Notes: generated by a model from the letters alone, not told the origin. 64,000 nucleotides of DNA from Methanoregula sp. (GCA_030694985.1 JAUYTV010000040.1:50506-114505); one strand, 5' to 3'; numbered from the stretch's first letter, positions 9,892 to 19,033 are shown. Program-made: numbers and translations.

Positions 9892-11321
9892 CCCTTGATC
9901 ACACCTAAAGGTGAAAGGCGCGCCACCAGCCGGGAAATTCCCACGTCATGCACAACATTTACTACTTCATCGCTGGACTTGTAGACTTCGGGTGCTTCAT
10001 CAGCGATCGCATTCTCACTGTGTGCCCGTACGATTATTCCCGCTTTCAAGAGATTTGCCGTGATATCTTTCCCACTCAGATTTTTCTTTGCCTGTGTGCG
10101 GCTCATGATGCGTCCTGCCCCATGACAGGTGCTGCCGAATGTCTTTTCCATGGCAGTTTTCGTTCCGCGCAGCACAAAGGATGACGTTCCCATGCTGCCG
10201 GGAATGATGACGGGCTGGCCGATCTTTTTCAGTTCAAATGGAATTTCATCTGAATCAGGACCGAACGCGCGGGTAGCACCTTTGCGGTGAACGCACACTT
10301 TCATGCGCTTTCCATCGACTTCATGCTCTTCGATCTTTGCAATATTATGCGCAACATCATAGATAAGCGGGATATCCTCATAATCGATCCTAAACATCTT
10401 TGCAAGAACCTGCCGTGTGGTATGCGTGATGAGCTGACGGTTTGCCCATGCATAATTTGCTGAAGCAGCCATTGCACCAAAATAGTCTTTCCCCTCCGTT
10501 GATGTGATGGGCGCGCAGGCAAGTTGCCGGTCCGGAATGGTGATATGATATTTTTTTGTGGCCATTTCGAGAAGTTTTAAGTGATCAGTACATACCTGGT
10601 GTCCGAGCCCGCGCGAACCGCAATGGATCATGCAACAGATCTGCCCAAGCCGGATCCCGAATGCCTGTGCTGCTTCAGGATCGAAGATCTCAGAAACAAG
10701 CTGCATCTCAAGAAAATGGTTTCCGGATCCTAATGTTCCCCCTTGCGGAACACCCCGCTGTCTGGCTTTTGTAGACACGGTGTGGCAATCAGCCTCTTTC
10801 ATATATCCGCCATCCTCGCAGCGGATGAGATCGCGTTTGGTACCGTAACCTGAATCTACCGCCCAGCTTGCCCCTTTTATCATCATTCTTTCGAGATCCG
10901 GCTGAGATATCCTGAGCGAACTCTTACCCCCGACCCCGGTGGGGACTGCCCTGAAGAGTTCCTCGATCAGGTCACGGCGCCCGGAAATATCTTTCTGTGC
11001 AAGTGGTGTGGTGAGCAACCGAACACCGCAGTTGATGTCAAATCCGACACCCCCGGGAGATATTACCCCTTCATCGAGTGAGAATGCCGCAACACCTCCA
11101 ATGGGAAATCCATAGCCCCAGTGAATGTCTGGCATAGCCAGCGAATTCCGGATTATACCGGGCATGGTGGCAACGTTTGCCAGCTGCTGGATTGCTCCGG
11201 ACTCAAGACTCTTTCCTAACAATTCCGATAAGAAAAATTTTCCCGGTACCCTCATGCCCGGGACATACCCCACAGGCACTTCCCATTCATTCACACCAGT
11301 TTGTGAAACCCCTTCAAGCAT
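9888..11321 (-). CDS. rtcB: RNA-splicing ligase RtcB
   Basis: A 477-residue protein with RtcB signatures: GVGFDINCGVRLL around residue 95 (metal-binding Cys), GTLGSGNHFLE, CMIHCGSRGLGHQV, VAHNIAKIE and the C-terminal GSMGTSSFVLRG and FGSTCHGAGR, where GTP forms the histidine-guanylate. It joins tRNA exon halves after intron removal, using GTP and Mn2+. No intein is present. The start ATG has GGTGA 5 bases upstream. Its activator archease is encoded about 90 bases upstream, and an intron-bearing tRNA lies 8 kb away. Confidence 0.95.
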   Translation of the reverse strand: MLEGVSQTGVNEWEVPVGYVPGMRVPGKFFLSELLGKSLESGAIQQLANVATMPGIIRNSLAMPDIHWGYGFPIGGVAAFSLDEGVISPGGVGFDINCGVRLLTTPLAQKDISGRRDLIEELFRAVPTGVGGKSSLRISQPDLERMMIKGASWAVDSGYGTKRDLIRCEDGGYMKEADCHTVSTKARQRGVPQGGTLGSGNHFLEMQLVSEIFDPEAAQAFGIRLGQICCMIHCGSRGLGHQVCTDHLKLLEMATKKYHITIPDRQLACAPITSTEGKDYFGAMAASANYAWANRQLITHTTRQVLAKMFRIDYEDIPLIYDVAHNIAKIEEHEVDGKRMKVCVHRKGATRAFGPDSDEIPFELKKIGQPVIIPGSMGTSSFVLRGTKTAMEKTFGSTCHGAGRIMSRTQAKKNLSGKDITANLLKAGIIVRAHSENAIADEAPEVYKSSDEVVNVVHDVGISRLVARLSPLGVIKG

Positions 11322-11410
11322 CAGTTTTCACCCACCGTTGTCTGAACTATTGAATAAAAGACCATACTTTTAATCATCCTCATGGTCTTTACCAGTTTTT
11401 CGTGCCATCC

Positions 11411-11818
11411 TTATACATCAAATAAGATGTCCAGCATATATCCGTTCGCATCCTTCTGAATTATTAGTCCTGAATAGGAGATCCCTTTCACTTCAGTTCC
11501 CGATGAATGCCGCAAAGGATCAAACGATTCCCCATATAAAATCGCAGTAAGGTGCAGTCCTTCGATCTTAATATCTGCCCGTAAAAAAACCAGTCCTTTA
11601 ACTTCAGCGATAAAAAGCACTTCAGAAAGGAAGTCACATAATAGCGATTCAATATTGTCAGACTCTATTTGGATCTCTTTTACTATTCCCCCTTTACGAT
11701 CGGTTCCATACAATACCTGCATAAGCGCAAGGAAAGCTTCTGAAAAAAGAGCACCCAGCGTCAGTGCCCGGGCCCGTATTTTTACATCCGCCGTGTGAGA
11801 GATCTCTTCAAAACTCAT
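11411..11818 (-). CDS. Archease, RtcB activator
   Basis: A 135-residue protein with the archease pattern: ISHTADVKIRA at the N-terminus, LLCDFLSEVLFIAEVKG in the middle and the acidic C-terminus MLDILFDV. Archease speeds up the guanylation and turnover of RtcB, the gene product encoded next downstream. Its ATG overlaps the previous stop as TGATG, so it is co-translated with the 95-residue protein before it. Confidence 0.93.
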   Translation of the reverse strand: MSFEEISHTADVKIRARALTLGALFSEAFLALMQVLYGTDRKGGIVKEIQIESDNIESLLCDFLSEVLFIAEVKGLVFLRADIKIEGLHLTAILYGESFDPLRHSSGTEVKGISYSGLIIQKDANGYMLDILFDV

Positions 11819-12105
11819 CAGCGCTCATGCCTGATCAAATCGTTATCATCAAAGAATGGGATCATCTCCATATGAATGCTGTGCAGGAAACGTGCCTGGT
11901 GAATGGAGACATATATGGTATGGTCGCCTGCTTTTATGAGCAGGTCTGATTTTTTCGGAGGCTTTATCCGTATTGGCAGAAGAATGGGTCCTCCGCAGGA
12001 TGTACTGATACGAAAATCACAGTTACGCTTATTGATAAAATCGATCACTTCTGGAAGAACAGTAACCTCGCTTAAACCCGCGCGGTCATAGGAATCGGTA
12101 TACAT
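11818..12105 (-). CDS. Conserved small protein upstream of archease
   Basis: A 95-residue protein rich in beta strands: ISTSCGGPILLPIRIKPPKKSDLLIK, then HTIYVSIHQARFLHSIHM. No motif points to a function. It is the first gene of the unit that continues with archease and rtcB, with a one-base overlap, so a role in RNA ligation or tRNA maturation is possible. The TSCGG motif could bind a ligand or metal but has a single cysteine besides C30. Confidence 0.7.
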   Translation of the reverse strand: MYTDSYDRAGLSEVTVLPEVIDFINKRNCDFRISTSCGGPILLPIRIKPPKKSDLLIKAGDHTIYVSIHQARFLHSIHMEMIPFFDDNDLIRHER

Positions 12106-12162
12106 GATGCTGTTATTATTGGAAGGCTTTGGTAAAAACGGTTATGGATCAGGAACAATCAA

Positions 12163-12474
12163 TCAGCAGACGCCGACGATCCTGATCACGACATCAAAAT
12201 ATTTTTCCTTGAGTTCATAGCTGTTCACTCCATCAGCATTTCGCATTGAACTTAGTATACCTATCCGGGAAGCAATGATACCAATCATGGATGCAATGGC
12301 ATGGAATGTTACTACAAACTGCTTTTGCAGTTCAAGAACAATTTCTGCAATAGTGATTGATTTGGTCTTTACCAGGAGTCTCAGTACTTCGCGCCGGATT
12401 CCGGTCCTGTCCCGGGAGAGGTAGGATCGCAGGCGCCCTTCAATGACTCTTCTGATCTCAGTTGGAGATCTCAT
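12163..12474 (-). CDS. DUF2551 family winged-helix-like protein
   Basis: A 103-residue protein starting MRSPTEIRRVIEGRLRSYL, with GIRREVLRLLVKTKSITIAE and TFHAIASMIGIIASRIGIL. It reads as a small helix-turn-helix protein and matches my memory of DUF2551, a family of archaeal predicted regulators. It is transcribed toward the archease-rtcB unit and diverges from secF. No target is known. Confidence 0.7.
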   Translation of the reverse strand: MRSPTEIRRVIEGRLRSYLSRDRTGIRREVLRLLVKTKSITIAEIVLELQKQFVVTFHAIASMIGIIASRIGILSSMRNADGVNSYELKEKYFDVVIRIVGVC

Positions 12475-12701
12475 AGTTTATGTGTCAAAGGTCTGTGTAT
12501 ATATAATTATTGATTTTGTGCGTTTTTAAATCCCTGAACGGAAATCGGGCTAATTTTAAACAGAACAAGTTTTTTCTGCGAAATAAAAAATTGCTCTTAC
12601 TGCCCACCGCACATCATTTACATCTGGACAGGTACAAAAATTTTTTTCCTTTCCTTTGTTGTAAAAGATCTTTTTCAACTCCGGCCAATGATGACTCTGG
12701 T

Positions 12702-12711
12702 AACTATTTAA
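12702..12711 (+). promoter_or_regulatory. Candidate TATA box for secF
   Basis: The AACTATTTAAT stretch lies about 24-28 bases upstream of the secF start codon, a distance expected for an archaeal promoter with a leaderless or nearly leaderless transcript. No ribosome binding site precedes the secF ATG, in keeping with this. Confidence 0.35.
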
Positions 12712-12730
12712 TCGTAGATTAACAGATGAT

Positions 12731-13591
12731 ATGGACATGGGATGGATCAAATACGATATTGAAAAATATTCACCAAAACAATTGGTGATAATCCCGCTTG
12801 TACTTCTTCTAATTTCGATAGTACTGCTCTCATTTAACATGATAAATACCGGTATGCCGGTAACCCCGGGTATTGATTTTTCCGGTGGCACAGCAGTTAC
12901 GGTAATTACTCCGGATACACGCGAACAGCTCCTGACAACATTTTCAGGATACCCTTTAATCGATGTCGCTGAGGGTGTAAACAACGGGAAATTTTTGAAA
13001 TTCAGTTCGATGAATGATGCAAAGTTCCTATCACTCACATCACTGATCACGCAGAAATACCCGGATGCAAAGATCGATCAGATTGGAGAATCCTTTGGTA
13101 AAACCCTGCAATATCAGGCCGTGCTTGCCCTCATCTTTTCCTTTATCGGTATGGCGATTGTTATCTTTTTGGCATTCCGGACATTTGTTCCAGCAGCTGC
13201 AGTCGTTTTTGCCGCGTTTGCAGATATGGTGATGACAGCAGCAGCGATGAACATTATCGGCATTCCCCTGTCCCTTGGAACAGTAGCTGCGCTGCTCATG
13301 CTGATTGGTTACTCTGTTGACAGCGATATCCTTCTCACAAACCGTGTTCTGAAGCGGCAGGGAAAACTCAATGAAAAACTCTCAGGAGCGTTCACGACCG
13401 GGATGATCATGACATCGACAACTCTCGCTGCAACAGCGGCCTTGTTTATCGTTTCATGGTTTGGTTCGGTACAGATACTTATGGAAATATCTGCAGTGCT
13501 TCTTATCGGGCTGGTTTTTGATATCATGAATACCTGGCTTACCAATGCCGGTATCTTAAAATGGTACGCTATGAAAGGGGGCAGCAAATGA
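12731..13591 (+). CDS. secF: Protein-export membrane protein SecF
   Basis: A 286-residue membrane protein with one N-terminal helix, a periplasmic-side domain opening with GIDFSGGTAVTV, and five C-terminal helices including LIGYSVDSDILLTNRVLK. This is the archaeal SecF plan. SecDF helps secretion through the SecYE channel. A second in-frame ATG at 12737 is an equally possible start. Its stop overlaps the secD start (ATGA); archaeal operons commonly have secF before secD, the reverse of bacteria. Confidence 0.92.
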   Translation: MDMGWIKYDIEKYSPKQLVIIPLVLLLISIVLLSFNMINTGMPVTPGIDFSGGTAVTVITPDTREQLLTTFSGYPLIDVAEGVNNGKFLKFSSMNDAKFLSLTSLITQKYPDAKIDQIGESFGKTLQYQAVLALIFSFIGMAIVIFLAFRTFVPAAAVVFAAFADMVMTAAAMNIIGIPLSLGTVAALLMLIGYSVDSDILLTNRVLKRQGKLNEKLSGAFTTGMIMTSTTLAATAALFIVSWFGSVQILMEISAVLLIGLVFDIMNTWLTNAGILKWYAMKGGSK

Positions 13592-15048
13592 ACGGAGCTG
13601 AGCTAAAAGCACTGGTCTCTGACTGGAGAGTTGCCACGCTGATTATTCTTATCATCCTCTCAGTAGTGGCAATATTTCCGCATTTCGATCAGCAGGGACA
13701 TATGGTATCAAATCTCCAGTATGGTCTTGATCTCCAGCAGGGGTCATGGCTCCAGCTGGAATTCCGAGCTGAAGTGGTTGGGTTCACTTCGGATCGGCCG
13801 GTTGGTGAATTTATTACGGATCTATCGAAGAAACTGGATACAGAAGTATTACTCGTTGATCCAACGCACCTGGAGATTCGCAAATATTATACTCAGGCAG
13901 AACTTGATCCCATTTTTGCTGCCGCTGGCGGAAAGATTACCACCTACCAGCAGGGTGTCTCAAAGGCAACTGCAGAAGATGTCAAGCGCATTCTTGAAAA
14001 CAAGATTAATACACTTGGAACTAAGGATGCAAAGGTCAATACCTTGACCGGAATGAATAACATCGCGCGGTATATCCGTGTCGAACTTGCCGGTGTGGAT
14101 ATGAAACAGGCACAGGAGATTGTCGGTAAGCAGGGTAAATTCGAGATCCGTGTCCAGACAACCGCAAACCAGACTGAGCATGTACTCTTTGGCGATGCAA
14201 TCACCAGTGTCCAGAACCCCTCCCAGGAACCCGCGGGCAGTGACCACTGGGGAGTTGGGTTTTCGCTCAGTGATTCCGGAGCAACCGCATTCCGGAACGG
14301 GGCAATAAAATATGGAGCAACGGTTGATCCAGCCAACCACAATCTGGTCATGCTCCTGGACAACAAGACCGTGTACTCCGCTCCTCTATCTGAAGATCTC
14401 GCAGGTAAACTCCTGGGAGCAGACATCAAGCAGCTCTTTGCATCAACCGGTTCTGGCAAAGCCGGTATCACGCAGGCAACAAATCTTGAAATCCACTTAC
14501 GAGCAGGAGCCCTGCCTGTTGATGTGAGTATTGCCGGGTCAGGTGGGGTGTCTGCTCCATTAGGTGAACGATATAAGATGATGGCATTGCTTGCCGGTAT
14601 CTTTGCACTCATCACTGTCGGCTTTGTCATCTACTTCCGGTACCGTGAACCCAGCATTGTGTTACCCATGGTGTTGATCAATGCCTCTGAAATTGTCATC
14701 CTCCTTGGGATTATCAGTCTCATCAAATTCCAGCTGGATCTTCCCACAATCGCCGGTCTCATTGCTGTGGTAGGTACAGGTATCGATCAACTGGTTGTTA
14801 TTACCGATGAGATCCTGCATGAAGGCAAGGTGCCTTCGCCGAATCTCTACCTAAAGAGACTGTCCCGTGCGCTAGGGATCATCGTTGTTGCAGCAGCAAC
14901 TGTAGTGATTGCAATGCTGCCTCTTGCACTGATGGACCTCTCGACCCTCAAGGGATTTGCGATCATCACCATCCTCGGTGTGCTTGTCGGTGTGCTGGTT
15001 ACCCGCCCGGCATATGGAAAGATCATCATGCAGATCCTCTCCAGGTAA
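13588..15048 (+). CDS. secD: Protein-export membrane protein SecD
   Basis: A 486-residue protein: first membrane helix, GLDLQQGSWLQLEF at the start of the extracellular P1 region, a large soluble part, then five helices with AVVGTGIDQLVVITDEIL. It partners SecF in protein translocation. The ATG at 13588 overlaps the secF stop, which decides the start against an in-frame ATG at 13561 inside secF. Family members are this size. Confidence 0.93.
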   Translation: MNGAELKALVSDWRVATLIILIILSVVAIFPHFDQQGHMVSNLQYGLDLQQGSWLQLEFRAEVVGFTSDRPVGEFITDLSKKLDTEVLLVDPTHLEIRKYYTQAELDPIFAAAGGKITTYQQGVSKATAEDVKRILENKINTLGTKDAKVNTLTGMNNIARYIRVELAGVDMKQAQEIVGKQGKFEIRVQTTANQTEHVLFGDAITSVQNPSQEPAGSDHWGVGFSLSDSGATAFRNGAIKYGATVDPANHNLVMLLDNKTVYSAPLSEDLAGKLLGADIKQLFASTGSGKAGITQATNLEIHLRAGALPVDVSIAGSGGVSAPLGERYKMMALLAGIFALITVGFVIYFRYREPSIVLPMVLINASEIVILLGIISLIKFQLDLPTIAGLIAVVGTGIDQLVVITDEILHEGKVPSPNLYLKRLSRALGIIVVAAATVVIAMLPLALMDLSTLKGFAIITILGVLVGVLVTRPAYGKIIMQILSR

Positions 15049-15102
15049 CAATACCATAGATTTATCTTTTTTTTAATCGACAACTCTAACGGGTATGTAT
15101 AA

Positions 15103-15375
15103 ATGAGCAAACCAGTGTTGTTTGATTTTTTTGCCACATGGTGCGGTCCCTGCCGAATGCAGACGCCCATTTTAGAAGAACTTGCAAAAAAGATGGGCGA
15201 TAAGGTTGATATTAAGAAAGTTGATATCGACCAGAACATGGATCTTGCAGAGAAATACGGGATCCGTGTTGTTCCAACCCTTGTCATAGAAAAAGACGGG
15301 AAGGTTGTGCAGTCTATGGAAGGGGTGACGGACTTGTATACCCTTGAAAAACTTCTAAAACCGCTGGTGGAATAG
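15103..15375 (+). CDS. trxA: Thioredoxin
   Basis: A 90-residue thioredoxin-fold protein with active site FFATWCGPCRMQTP near residue 12 and the cis-proline region GIRVVPTLVI. It reduces disulfides in cytosolic proteins. The stop codon is one base from the GTG start of npdG, so the two share a transcript. No thioredoxin reductase gene is in the window. Confidence 0.92.
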   Translation: MSKPVLFDFFATWCGPCRMQTPILEELAKKMGDKVDIKKVDIDQNMDLAEKYGIRVVPTLVIEKDGKVVQSMEGVTDLYTLEKLLKPLVE

Positions 15376-15376
15376 T

Positions 15377-16027
15377 GTGAAGATCGGAATTGTCGGGGGA
15401 ACCGGAGACATAGGTGAAGGGATGGCAATGCGCCTGTCCCCTTTTTTTGATGTGATTGTCGGATCCCGTGAGGCAGATAAAGCTGAACAGACTTGTAAGC
15501 TGGGTTCTGAAACACTGAAAAAAAGAGGACTGGATTGTTCACTTAAGGGAGTTTCGAACCAGTCCGCAGTTGACGATGCGGATATTGTGATCCTTGCTAT
15601 TCCGTTTAAGCACCTTGATGGAACATTAGGGACCCTGCACGGATTTGAGAACAAGATTGTTGTCAGTCCGGTCAACCCTATGGAGAAACGCGATCATTTC
15701 GTGTTTGTCCCTCCTGCTGAAGGCTCCGCAGCGCTCTTGATTAAGCGCCTTCTCCCCAAAGAGGCCCGCATCTGCTCGGCCTTTAACACGATTGCTGCAA
15801 ACAAGTGGAAAGCACTGGATGAAGAACTCACCTATTCAGTACCGGTCTGCGGGGATGATGAAGAAGCGAAACGGGAAGTCATGGCAATAGTGAACAAAGT
15901 CTCAAAGCTCCAGGCATTCGATGCCGGCCCTCTTGCGGTATCCAGCATGGTTGAGGCACTCACCCCGCTCCTGCTCAATATCGCGCGGTATAACAAGATG
16001 CGTGATGTCGGTATCCAGTTCCGTTAA
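15377..16027 (+). CDS. npdG: F420H2:NADP oxidoreductase
   Basis: A 216-residue protein starting at GTG with a Rossmann loop GIVGGTGDIGEGMA and ending in a conserved helical region (SMVEALTPLLLNIARYNK). This fits the F420-dependent NADP reductase of methanogens, which moves hydride between reduced F420 and NADP+. The start follows the thioredoxin stop by one base; both are redox functions. Its 3' end overlaps the next gene by 23 bases. Confidence 0.88.
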   Translation: MKIGIVGGTGDIGEGMAMRLSPFFDVIVGSREADKAEQTCKLGSETLKKRGLDCSLKGVSNQSAVDDADIVILAIPFKHLDGTLGTLHGFENKIVVSPVNPMEKRDHFVFVPPAEGSAALLIKRLLPKEARICSAFNTIAANKWKALDEELTYSVPVCGDDEEAKREVMAIVNKVSKLQAFDAGPLAVSSMVEALTPLLLNIARYNKMRDVGIQFR

Positions 16028-16640
16028 GGTTCAACAGATTGTCCGGTCCCTTGCCGCTCATTATGGTGAGATCGCATGGTGGCCGGGCAACACAGACGTT
16101 GTGATGATCGGCGCAATTCTCACCCAGCAGACCCGGTGGGAGAATGTTGAGCGGGGGCTGCTTGAACTTCAGGGAAGAGGACTCAACACCATGCACTCGA
16201 TATATTCTGCAAAAAAGCAGGATATTGAAGATGCAATACGGTGTACGGGATTTTACCGGATAAAGGCACAGCGCTTACAAGCTCTTGCTGCTCACGTAAT
16301 GGAATCCTACGGGAGCGTGGAGAAGATGAGGCAGATCCCAACCGTAATTCTCCGAACCGGGTTGCTATCCGTCAAGGGAATCGGTGAGGAAACGGCAGAC
16401 AGCATCCTCTGTTTTGGTTTTCTGCGGACAAGTTTTGTGATCGATGCATATACTGAGAGAATCGTGCGATGTGCTGGTATTAAGGATAAACGAAAGGAAT
16501 TAAAACCCCTGTTTGAGAGCATACTTCCTAGTGATCAGAAAGTCTACTGCCAGACTCATGCTCATATGGTGGAATATGCAAAAGAGTACTGCGGAAAGAA
16601 GAGGTGCAGCAAATGTATTCTGTTGAATTTGAACGGATAG
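16005..16640 (+). CDS. Endonuclease III-like DNA glycosylase
   Basis: A 211-residue HhH-GPD protein: GAILTQQTRWENVERG near the N-terminus, the helix-hairpin-helix LLSVKGIGEETADSILCF with the catalytic-region aspartate in FVIDAYTERIV. It would remove damaged bases from DNA. The terminal iron-sulfur motif is incomplete: C-x4-C-x2-C and then ILLNLNG before the stop, so the fourth cysteine of the usual cluster is missing. The start is taken at 16005, overlapping npdG by 23 bases; its 3' end overlaps the next gene. Confidence 0.8.
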   Translation: MSVSSSVKVQQIVRSLAAHYGEIAWWPGNTDVVMIGAILTQQTRWENVERGLLELQGRGLNTMHSIYSAKKQDIEDAIRCTGFYRIKAQRLQALAAHVMESYGSVEKMRQIPTVILRTGLLSVKGIGEETADSILCFGFLRTSFVIDAYTERIVRCAGIKDKRKELKPLFESILPSDQKVYCQTHAHMVEYAKEYCGKKRCSKCILLNLNG

Positions 16641-17146
16641 GAAAACGGCTGTTTGCAGAACATCTTGTCGGGGGAAACTTTGGCAACATGAGCGTGAGAA
16701 CAGGAGATGGTTTTTTTATAAAGCGCACAGGAACCTGTCTTGACATTGCCACAGAACCGGTGTTAGTCCCTCTTTCAGGTAATGCACCAAAAGAAGCATC
16801 CAGTGAATACCGAGTTCATCGCGCAGTGTATGCCACAACAAATCATGCGGCGATTGTTCACGCTCACCCCCCTTATGCGGTGGCTGCATCTCTTGTATTG
16901 AATGAGATTATTACAGAAGATAGTGAAGGAGAGACGTTCTGCCCGCGCATTCCTATTGTTACCGGTGCACCCGGCACTCAGGAAGTTGCCGACAATGTTG
17001 CAAGGGCACTTGTCTCATCGAAACTGGTTATCGCCCGTGGGCATGGTACGTTTTCTGCCGGTGCTACGCTTACTGAAGCGTATGTTTTGACTTCGCTTGC
17101 CGAGCATTCCTGCCGGATTCTGGCACTGAAAAAGCATTTTCTATAA
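16613..17146 (+). CDS. Class II aldolase/adducin family protein
   Basis: A 177-residue protein with the class II aldolase zinc site: HAHPPYA near residue 83 and the later ARGHGTF with its histidine, plus GGNFGNMSVR for phosphate binding. Relatives include fuculose-phosphate aldolase, which in methanogens has been linked to lactaldehyde formation for coenzyme F420. The ATG at 16613 has GAGGTG 5 bases upstream, itself within the cysteine-rich end of the glycosylase gene. The substrate cannot be told from sequence alone. Confidence 0.8.
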   Translation: MYSVEFERIGKRLFAEHLVGGNFGNMSVRTGDGFFIKRTGTCLDIATEPVLVPLSGNAPKEASSEYRVHRAVYATTNHAAIVHAHPPYAVAASLVLNEIITEDSEGETFCPRIPIVTGAPGTQEVADNVARALVSSKLVIARGHGTFSAGATLTEAYVLTSLAEHSCRILALKKHFL

Positions 17147-17181
17147 AAACAGTTTTTTTCTGATTAATATTTTAAAAATAA

Positions 17182-18102
17182 CTATGGGTGTTTTGGGGGC
17201 TGAATGATCTGGATCTCCCGGATAATCTCCCTGTGAAAGATGAGCAGCATATCGCTGATCATTCCAAACATGAAGATCTCAATACCCACGACAATGAGGA
17301 GCACAGTAAGAATAGTGAGCGGAATGTGTTCGATATTGTGCAACCATTCGATCACTACATAGATACCAATGAGAAAACCAAGAGCGGTGGTGAACAGCCC
17401 GATCATTCCGAAATAGAACATCGGGTTGTTCACCCGCGCAAGCCGGTATATGGTGCTGACAATTTTGATGCCGTCATGGAATGGTGAGAGTTTGGTTGCA
17501 GTTCCAGGGCGACTTGAATATTTTATCGGCACTACCATGACCCGCTGGCCGTTTCTGACTGATTCTACAGAGATCTCGGTCTCAATTTCAAACCCTTTCT
17601 CTTTTAAGTGCATCTGGAGAATTGCAAGTTTTGTAAAAGCGCGGTACCCTGATAAAATATCGTGCAGATCCCGGCTATGGGCAATCTTGAAAAGAAGGTT
17701 GAGCATATGGTTTCCAAAGAGATTGAGATGGGAAAATGAACCCTCTTCAGCATTGATGAGGCGATCCCCAATAACCTGGTCAAATCCCAGAAATAAAGGT
17801 GTCAGCATTTTTTCAGCATCTTTTGCAGAATAGGTGCCATCACCATCAAGCATGAGGATATAGGGCTGCTCTATTACCTCAAAAGCCTCAATGACCGCAT
17901 TTCCTTTTCCCTTGCCGGATTGTGTGCGGACTGTTGCCCCGGCTTCACGGGCGCTTTTAACTGTTGTATCTGTACTCTTGCCGTCAATGACCAGAATGTG
18001 GGTATATCCAAGCGCCGTGAACTCCCTCACGATATTTCCTATTGTCATCCCTTCATTCAACGTGGGAATTAATATGCAGACCTCATCTTTGTTGAACTTC
18101 AT
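17182..18102 (-). CDS. aglJ: S-layer N-glycosyltransferase AglJ (GT2 family)
   Basis: A 306-residue protein with a family 2 glycosyltransferase domain (ILIPTLNEGMTIG, VIDGKSTDTT, MLDGDGTY as the DxD site) followed by two membrane helices at about residues 225-280. It transfers the first sugar to a dolichol carrier for N-glycosylation of surface proteins, as in AglJ. Dolichyl-phosphate mannose synthase is the close alternative; the two C-terminal helices and ILSGYRAFTK favour AglJ. It faces convergently to the aldolase gene. Confidence 0.85.
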   Translation of the reverse strand: MKFNKDEVCILIPTLNEGMTIGNIVREFTALGYTHILVIDGKSTDTTVKSAREAGATVRTQSGKGKGNAVIEAFEVIEQPYILMLDGDGTYSAKDAEKMLTPLFLGFDQVIGDRLINAEEGSFSHLNLFGNHMLNLLFKIAHSRDLHDILSGYRAFTKLAILQMHLKEKGFEIETEISVESVRNGQRVMVVPIKYSSRPGTATKLSPFHDGIKIVSTIYRLARVNNPMFYFGMIGLFTTALGFLIGIYVVIEWLHNIEHIPLTILTVLLIVVGIEIFMFGMISDMLLIFHREIIREIQIIQPPKHP

Positions 18103-18132
18103 TGGTATAGTATTTTTAATAGGGGGGCATAA

Positions 18133-18750
18133 GTGCTTCTATGCACATCCAAAAAAAAAGGGTTGCGCACATTTGGTATTGCAGAGAGTTTTGCCGGCCG
18201 CACCCACTCTACGTTAGCTGGGGTGGTGATGCGAAAGGATCTCCGTATTGATGGTTTCTCTTTTACTGCCGTGTCTGTCGGGGGTATGGATGCTACTGAT
18301 AATATTCTAGGTATGTTGAGGAGGCTTAACCGGCGTGATATCAATGTGATTATGCTCTCTGGTTGTGTTATTGCATGGTTCAATGTGTTAGATCCCTTAC
18401 GAATTTCACAGGAGGCAGAAATACCGGTCATCTGTGTATCATATGAAGACTCTGATGGACTTGAATCTGATATCAGGTATCATTTTAACAATGATGAGGT
18501 GAGAGTTGTTGCCTACAGGAGACTGGGAGAGCGTATCCCTGTCACACTTCACACAGGCCATACCATTTTCCTGCGCGCTTTTGGATTGAACCAGACTGAT
18601 GCGATGAAATTGTGCAATGATTTTACTATTGAGGGAAAGATTCCCGAACCGCTCAGAGTAGCGCGTCTTTGTTCACGCCATCTGATGGATTGTGGATTTT
18701 ACCGTCCTCTTATCAATAATTTAGGATTGCCCAAAGGGGAGTATTCATAA
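18133..18750 (+). CDS. DUF99 family protein (endonuclease V-like)
   Basis: A 205-residue protein with GLRTFGIAESFAGRTHSTLAGVVMR at the start and GMDATDNILGML, typical of DUF99, an archaeal family related to endonuclease V. The only in-frame start is a GTG at 18133, giving MLLCTSKKKG. An ATG at 18141 in another frame would give MHIQKK and is followed by a run of nine A; with eight A it would join the frame and give a typical N-terminus. The true start is therefore uncertain. Confidence 0.8.
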   Translation: MLLCTSKKKGLRTFGIAESFAGRTHSTLAGVVMRKDLRIDGFSFTAVSVGGMDATDNILGMLRRLNRRDINVIMLSGCVIAWFNVLDPLRISQEAEIPVICVSYEDSDGLESDIRYHFNNDEVRVVAYRRLGERIPVTLHTGHTIFLRAFGLNQTDAMKLCNDFTIEGKIPEPLRVARLCSRHLMDCGFYRPLINNLGLPKGEYS

Positions 18751-18803
18751 ATATTAACATAAAAATGAGAATATCAGAAAAGATCATAAGGAGTTGAATT
18801 GAC

Positions 18804-18995
18804 TTGACAGAGGAAAAAAGATCTGAACGCTGGGTTTGCCTTGAATGCCACTATATTTTTGATCCATCAAAAGGAGATCCAAAAAACGGAATTGCCTGCG
18901 GAACCGTCTGGAAAGATGTGCCTGATACATGGCGATGTCCTGAATGCAAAATTCTAAAAGTAAAAAAAGGTGTGTTCAAACGACTTGATGAATAA
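18804..18995 (+). CDS. Rubredoxin
   Basis: A 63-residue protein with the two rubredoxin CxxC knuckles, WVCLECHYIF and WRCPECK, which bind a single iron. It serves as a small electron carrier in oxidative stress defence in anaerobes. The start is a TTG at 18804 with AAGGAG about 10 bases upstream; no ATG is available in frame. It follows the DUF99 gene by 53 bases. Confidence 0.88.
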   Translation: MTEEKRSERWVCLECHYIFDPSKGDPKNGIACGTVWKDVPDTWRCPECKILKVKKGVFKRLDE

Positions 18996-19033
18996 CCTTA
19001 AAATCTCCAATCTTTTTTCATTGGATTCTTTTT

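Noticed and set aside
13944..14630. Long minus frame (228 codons) within secD
   Set aside because: Antisense shadow of a well-identified gene.
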